DNA of 64,000 nt from Natranaerovirga hydrolytica (GTDB lineage: Bacteria; Bacillota; Clostridia; Lachnospirales; DSM-24629), in the NCBI RefSeq assembly GCF_004339095.1, contig NZ_SMGQ01000011.1, positions 109,575-173,574 of the forward strand, read 5' to 3'. Positions 62,173 through 64,000 of this stretch are shown piece by piece (the first letter of the stretch is position 1; every line of letters begins with the position of its first letter). Below the pieces are notes generated by a model, which saw only the letters and a list, made by a program, of their open reading frames with translations, made no database searches and was not told the origin of the DNA. The translations under genes were made by a program, and so were the position numbers.

Positions 62173-63288
62173 TTGAATAATAATTATTATTGGTACTGGT
62201 TATGTAATATAGAAGGTATTGGGAATAAAAAAATCAATAAATTAATAAAATATTTTAAAGAACCTAAAGAAATATGGACAAGTAAAGAAAATATGTTTTA
62301 TGACATACAAGGTATTAGTGAAAAAGATATTCATAAGATACAAAGTTCAAAAGATGAAGAAAAAATAATAAGAGGGTACAATGAATTAGGCAAAAGAAAC
62401 ATAAAATTCATTCATATAAAAGATGAAAAGTACCCACAACAGCTAAAAAAAATCTACGATTATCCTCACGGGTTATATTACACAGGAGAGTTGCCTAATA
62501 GTACCCATTTAAAAATAGCAATTGTTGGCGCAAGAAAATGTTCTAATTATGGTAAAGAAATGGCAAGATACTTTGCCAAGGAACTAGCAAAAAGAGATGT
62601 AGAAGTAGTCAGTGGTTTAGCAAGAGGGATAGATACATACGCTCATATAGGAGCTCTTGAAGGTAATGGGAAGACATTTGGTGTGGTGGGTAATGGTTTG
62701 AATATCTCTTATCCAAAAGAAAATTTTAAGTTGCAATTAGAAGTGGGAAAAAAAGGTGGTGTCATGTCAGAGTACAATATTAATACAGAACCAAAAAAAG
62801 GTCATTTTCCACTAAGAAATAGAATCATTAGTGGATTAGTTGACGGTATTCTTATTATAGAAGCTGCAAAAAAAAGTGGTTCATTAATTACAGCAGAAAT
62901 TGGGTTAGAACAAGGAAAAGAAATCTTTGCCCTTCCAGGGAGAATAATAGACAAATTAAGCGAAGGTACAAATGATTTGATTAAATTAGGCGGAAAGATG
63001 GTTACAAATATTGAAGATATTCTTGAAGAATTTCAATATAAATATGTAATTGAAAATTATAATACAATAAGCGAAAATATAGAAAAAAATATAGAAAAAA
63101 AAGTGAAATCACTTGATAAAAATGAAAAAATAGTGTATGCTTGTTTGAACTTAGAACCTAAACATATTGAAAACATTTTAAATGAAATTAATTTAAATAT
63201 ACAAGAAATCAATCATATTTTATTGGTATTAGAGATGAAAGGTTTTATCAAGCAATTACCAAATAAATATTATATCATCAAAGTATAG
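62173..63288 (+). CDS. dprA: DNA-processing protein DprA
   Basis: The 371-residue protein loads RecA on incoming single-stranded DNA. It has an N-terminal helical domain (about 1-70) and a central Rossmann fold (AIVGARKCSNYGKEMARYFA, VVSGLARGIDTYAHIGAL, RNRIISGLVDGILIIEAA). A C-terminal winged helix closes it (about 300-371). TTG start behind GGGGGGAG. Located between the FemAB-like gene and topA, as in many Firmicutes (dprA-topA). Confidence 0.94.
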   Translation: MNNNYYWYWLCNIEGIGNKKINKLIKYFKEPKEIWTSKENMFYDIQGISEKDIHKIQSSKDEEKIIRGYNELGKRNIKFIHIKDEKYPQQLKKIYDYPHGLYYTGELPNSTHLKIAIVGARKCSNYGKEMARYFAKELAKRDVEVVSGLARGIDTYAHIGALEGNGKTFGVVGNGLNISYPKENFKLQLEVGKKGGVMSEYNINTEPKKGHFPLRNRIISGLVDGILIIEAAKKSGSLITAEIGLEQGKEIFALPGRIIDKLSEGTNDLIKLGGKMVTNIEDILEEFQYKYVIENYNTISENIEKNIEKKVKSLDKNEKIVYACLNLEPKHIENILNEINLNIQEINHILLVLEMKGFIKQLPNKYYIIKV

Positions 63289-63300
63289 TGGAGGGTATAT

Positions 63301-64000
63301 ATGGCAAAATATTTAGTAATAGTTGAATCTCCAGCAAAAGCAAAGACCATTAAAAAGTTTTTAGGAAGCAATTACAAAGTAGAAGCTTCTAATGGACATG
63401 TTAGAGATTTGCCTAAAAGTCAATTAGGTGTCGATGTAGACAATGACTTTGAACCAAAGTATATAACAATAAGAGGGAAAGGAGAATTATTAGCAAAGCT
63501 TAGAAAAGAAGTTAAAAAAGCCCAAAAAATCTTTTTAGCAACTGACCCGGATAGAGAAGGAGAAGCCATCTCTTGGCACTTGGTTCATTCATTAAAATTA
63601 GAAGATAAAGTGGTTAGTCGTATTTCGTTTAATGAAATCACTAAAAATGCCGTTAAAAATTCAATTAAACAAGCACGAGAAATCGATATGGATTTAGTTG
63701 ACTCACAACAAGCACGAAGAATTTTAGATCGAGTGGTAGGTTATAAAATTAGTCCTTTATTATGGAAAAAAATAAAAAAAGGCTTAAGTGCAGGAAGGGT
63801 TCAATCCTCAGCACTAAAATTAATTTGTGATAGAGAAGAAGAAATTAATGCGTTTATTCCAGAAGAATACTGGTCTTTAGAAGCCATTCTAAAAATTAAT
63901 CAAACCCAAGAAAGTATAAATTGTAAATTTTATGGTACCACAAAAGAAAAAATAAAAATAAGTTCAAAGGATGAATTAGATCAGATTGTCAATAATTTAG
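63301..64000 (+). CDS. topA: DNA topoisomerase I (5' part, cut by window edge)
   Basis: The frame opens at ATG 63301 behind GTGGAGGG, 12 bp after dprA, and is open to the end (233 codons seen). It starts [20 protein letters not shown], then [15 protein letters not shown], the metal-binding DxDxE of the Toprim domain. It continues into domain II with [20 protein letters not shown] and [14 protein letters not shown]. The catalytic tyrosine and zinc ribbons lie outside the window. It relaxes negative supercoils. Confidence 0.97.
   Translation, partial: MAKYLVIVESPAKAKTIKKFLGSNYKVEASNGHVRDLPKSQLGVDVDNDFEPKYITIRGKGELLAKLRKEVKKAQKIFLATDPDREGEAISWHLVHSLKLEDKVVSRISFNEITKNAVKNSIKQAREIDMDLVDSQQARRILDRVVGYKISPLLWKKIKKGLSAGRVQSSALKLICDREEEINAFIPEEYWSLEAILKINQTQESINCKFYGTTKEKIKISSKDELDQIVNNL

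Noticed and set aside
1-64000. rRNA, tRNA or phage genes
   Set aside because: No rRNA segments, tRNA cloverleaf with CCA-type ends, integrase or structural phage genes were recognised in any gap; the gaps are short and mostly explained by promoters, terminators and repeats.

Overview
The window looks like a chromosomal segment of a low-GC, endospore-forming, anaerobic member of the Clostridia. The evidence is AT-rich DNA with strong AGGAGG-type ribosome binding sites and frequent TTG/GTG starts. Sporulation genes are present (spoIIGA-sigE-sigG, gpr, a GerW/YtfJ protein, a Spo0E-like protein, a YlmC/YmxH protein). So are ferredoxin-linked fermentation genes (an indolepyruvate:ferredoxin oxidoreductase with two phenylacetate-CoA ligase paralogues). 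A relative of the Lachnospirales is my best guess; I cannot name a species.

Layout. 1-5 kb: the N-terminal part of a minus-strand Asn/Gln/Ser-rich tandem-repeat protein, a small protein, a four-LysM protein, a short HypA-like protein, then a MATE exporter-Fur family pair. 5-12 kb: rhomboid-like membrane protein, pyruvate kinase, a divergent Crp/Fnr regulator and ferredoxin pair, three related Sm-like/spore-coat-like proteins, a YbdG-type mechanosensitive channel. 12-17 kb: S1-domain protein, zinc-ribbon membrane protein, two ABC-2 permeases without an ATPase. 17-24.5 kb: one operon for aryl-acid metabolism (Na+/solute symporter, paaK, iorA, iorB, paaK, ACT protein). 24.8-27.3 kb: polar amino acid ABC transporter whose binding protein appears circularly permuted. 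27-34.8 kb: hypothetical and membrane proteins, DUF2953-GerW pair, YchF, Lgt, Spo0E-like. 35-55 kb: division and cell wall (dcw) cluster mraZ-rsmH-ftsL-pbp-[solute-binding protein]-pbp/spoVD-murE-murF-mraY-murD-ftsW/spoVE-murA-ftsQ-ftsZ followed by spoIIGA-sigE-sigG. 55-64 kb: ylmC, nrdR, rpsT, gpr, comM-like, an alanine racemase-FemAB pair, dprA and the 5' part of topA.

The most unusual content is not in the genes. At least five intergenic copies of a ~100-bp two-hairpin element occur at about 2.6, 7.7, 10.8, 32.1 and 40.4 kb, with a possible half-copy at 6.2 kb. Each has a shared core (consensus CTTGCTGGCAAGGATTT), a first stem whose sequence changes on both sides while pairing is largely kept, a second hairpin of two alternative types, and short direct repeats at the ends of several copies. 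All copies lie in the sense orientation of the adjacent gene, and one buries the ribosome binding site of a penicillin-binding protein gene. I do not recognise it as a named riboswitch or repeat family. Two further very large palindromes (27-bp and 30-bp arms, 179 and 201 bp overall) fill the gap between nrdR and rpsT.

Readable regulatory sites include four MraZ boxes at exact 10-bp spacing downstream of the dcw promoter, a long-spacer spoIIG-type promoter with a near-consensus 0A box, SigF/SigG-type promoters before gpr and sigG, a TGTAAC-N4-GTTACA operator before the Crp/Fnr gene, and many SigA promoters and intrinsic terminators. Functional calls rest on recognising family motifs by eye; no database search was run.
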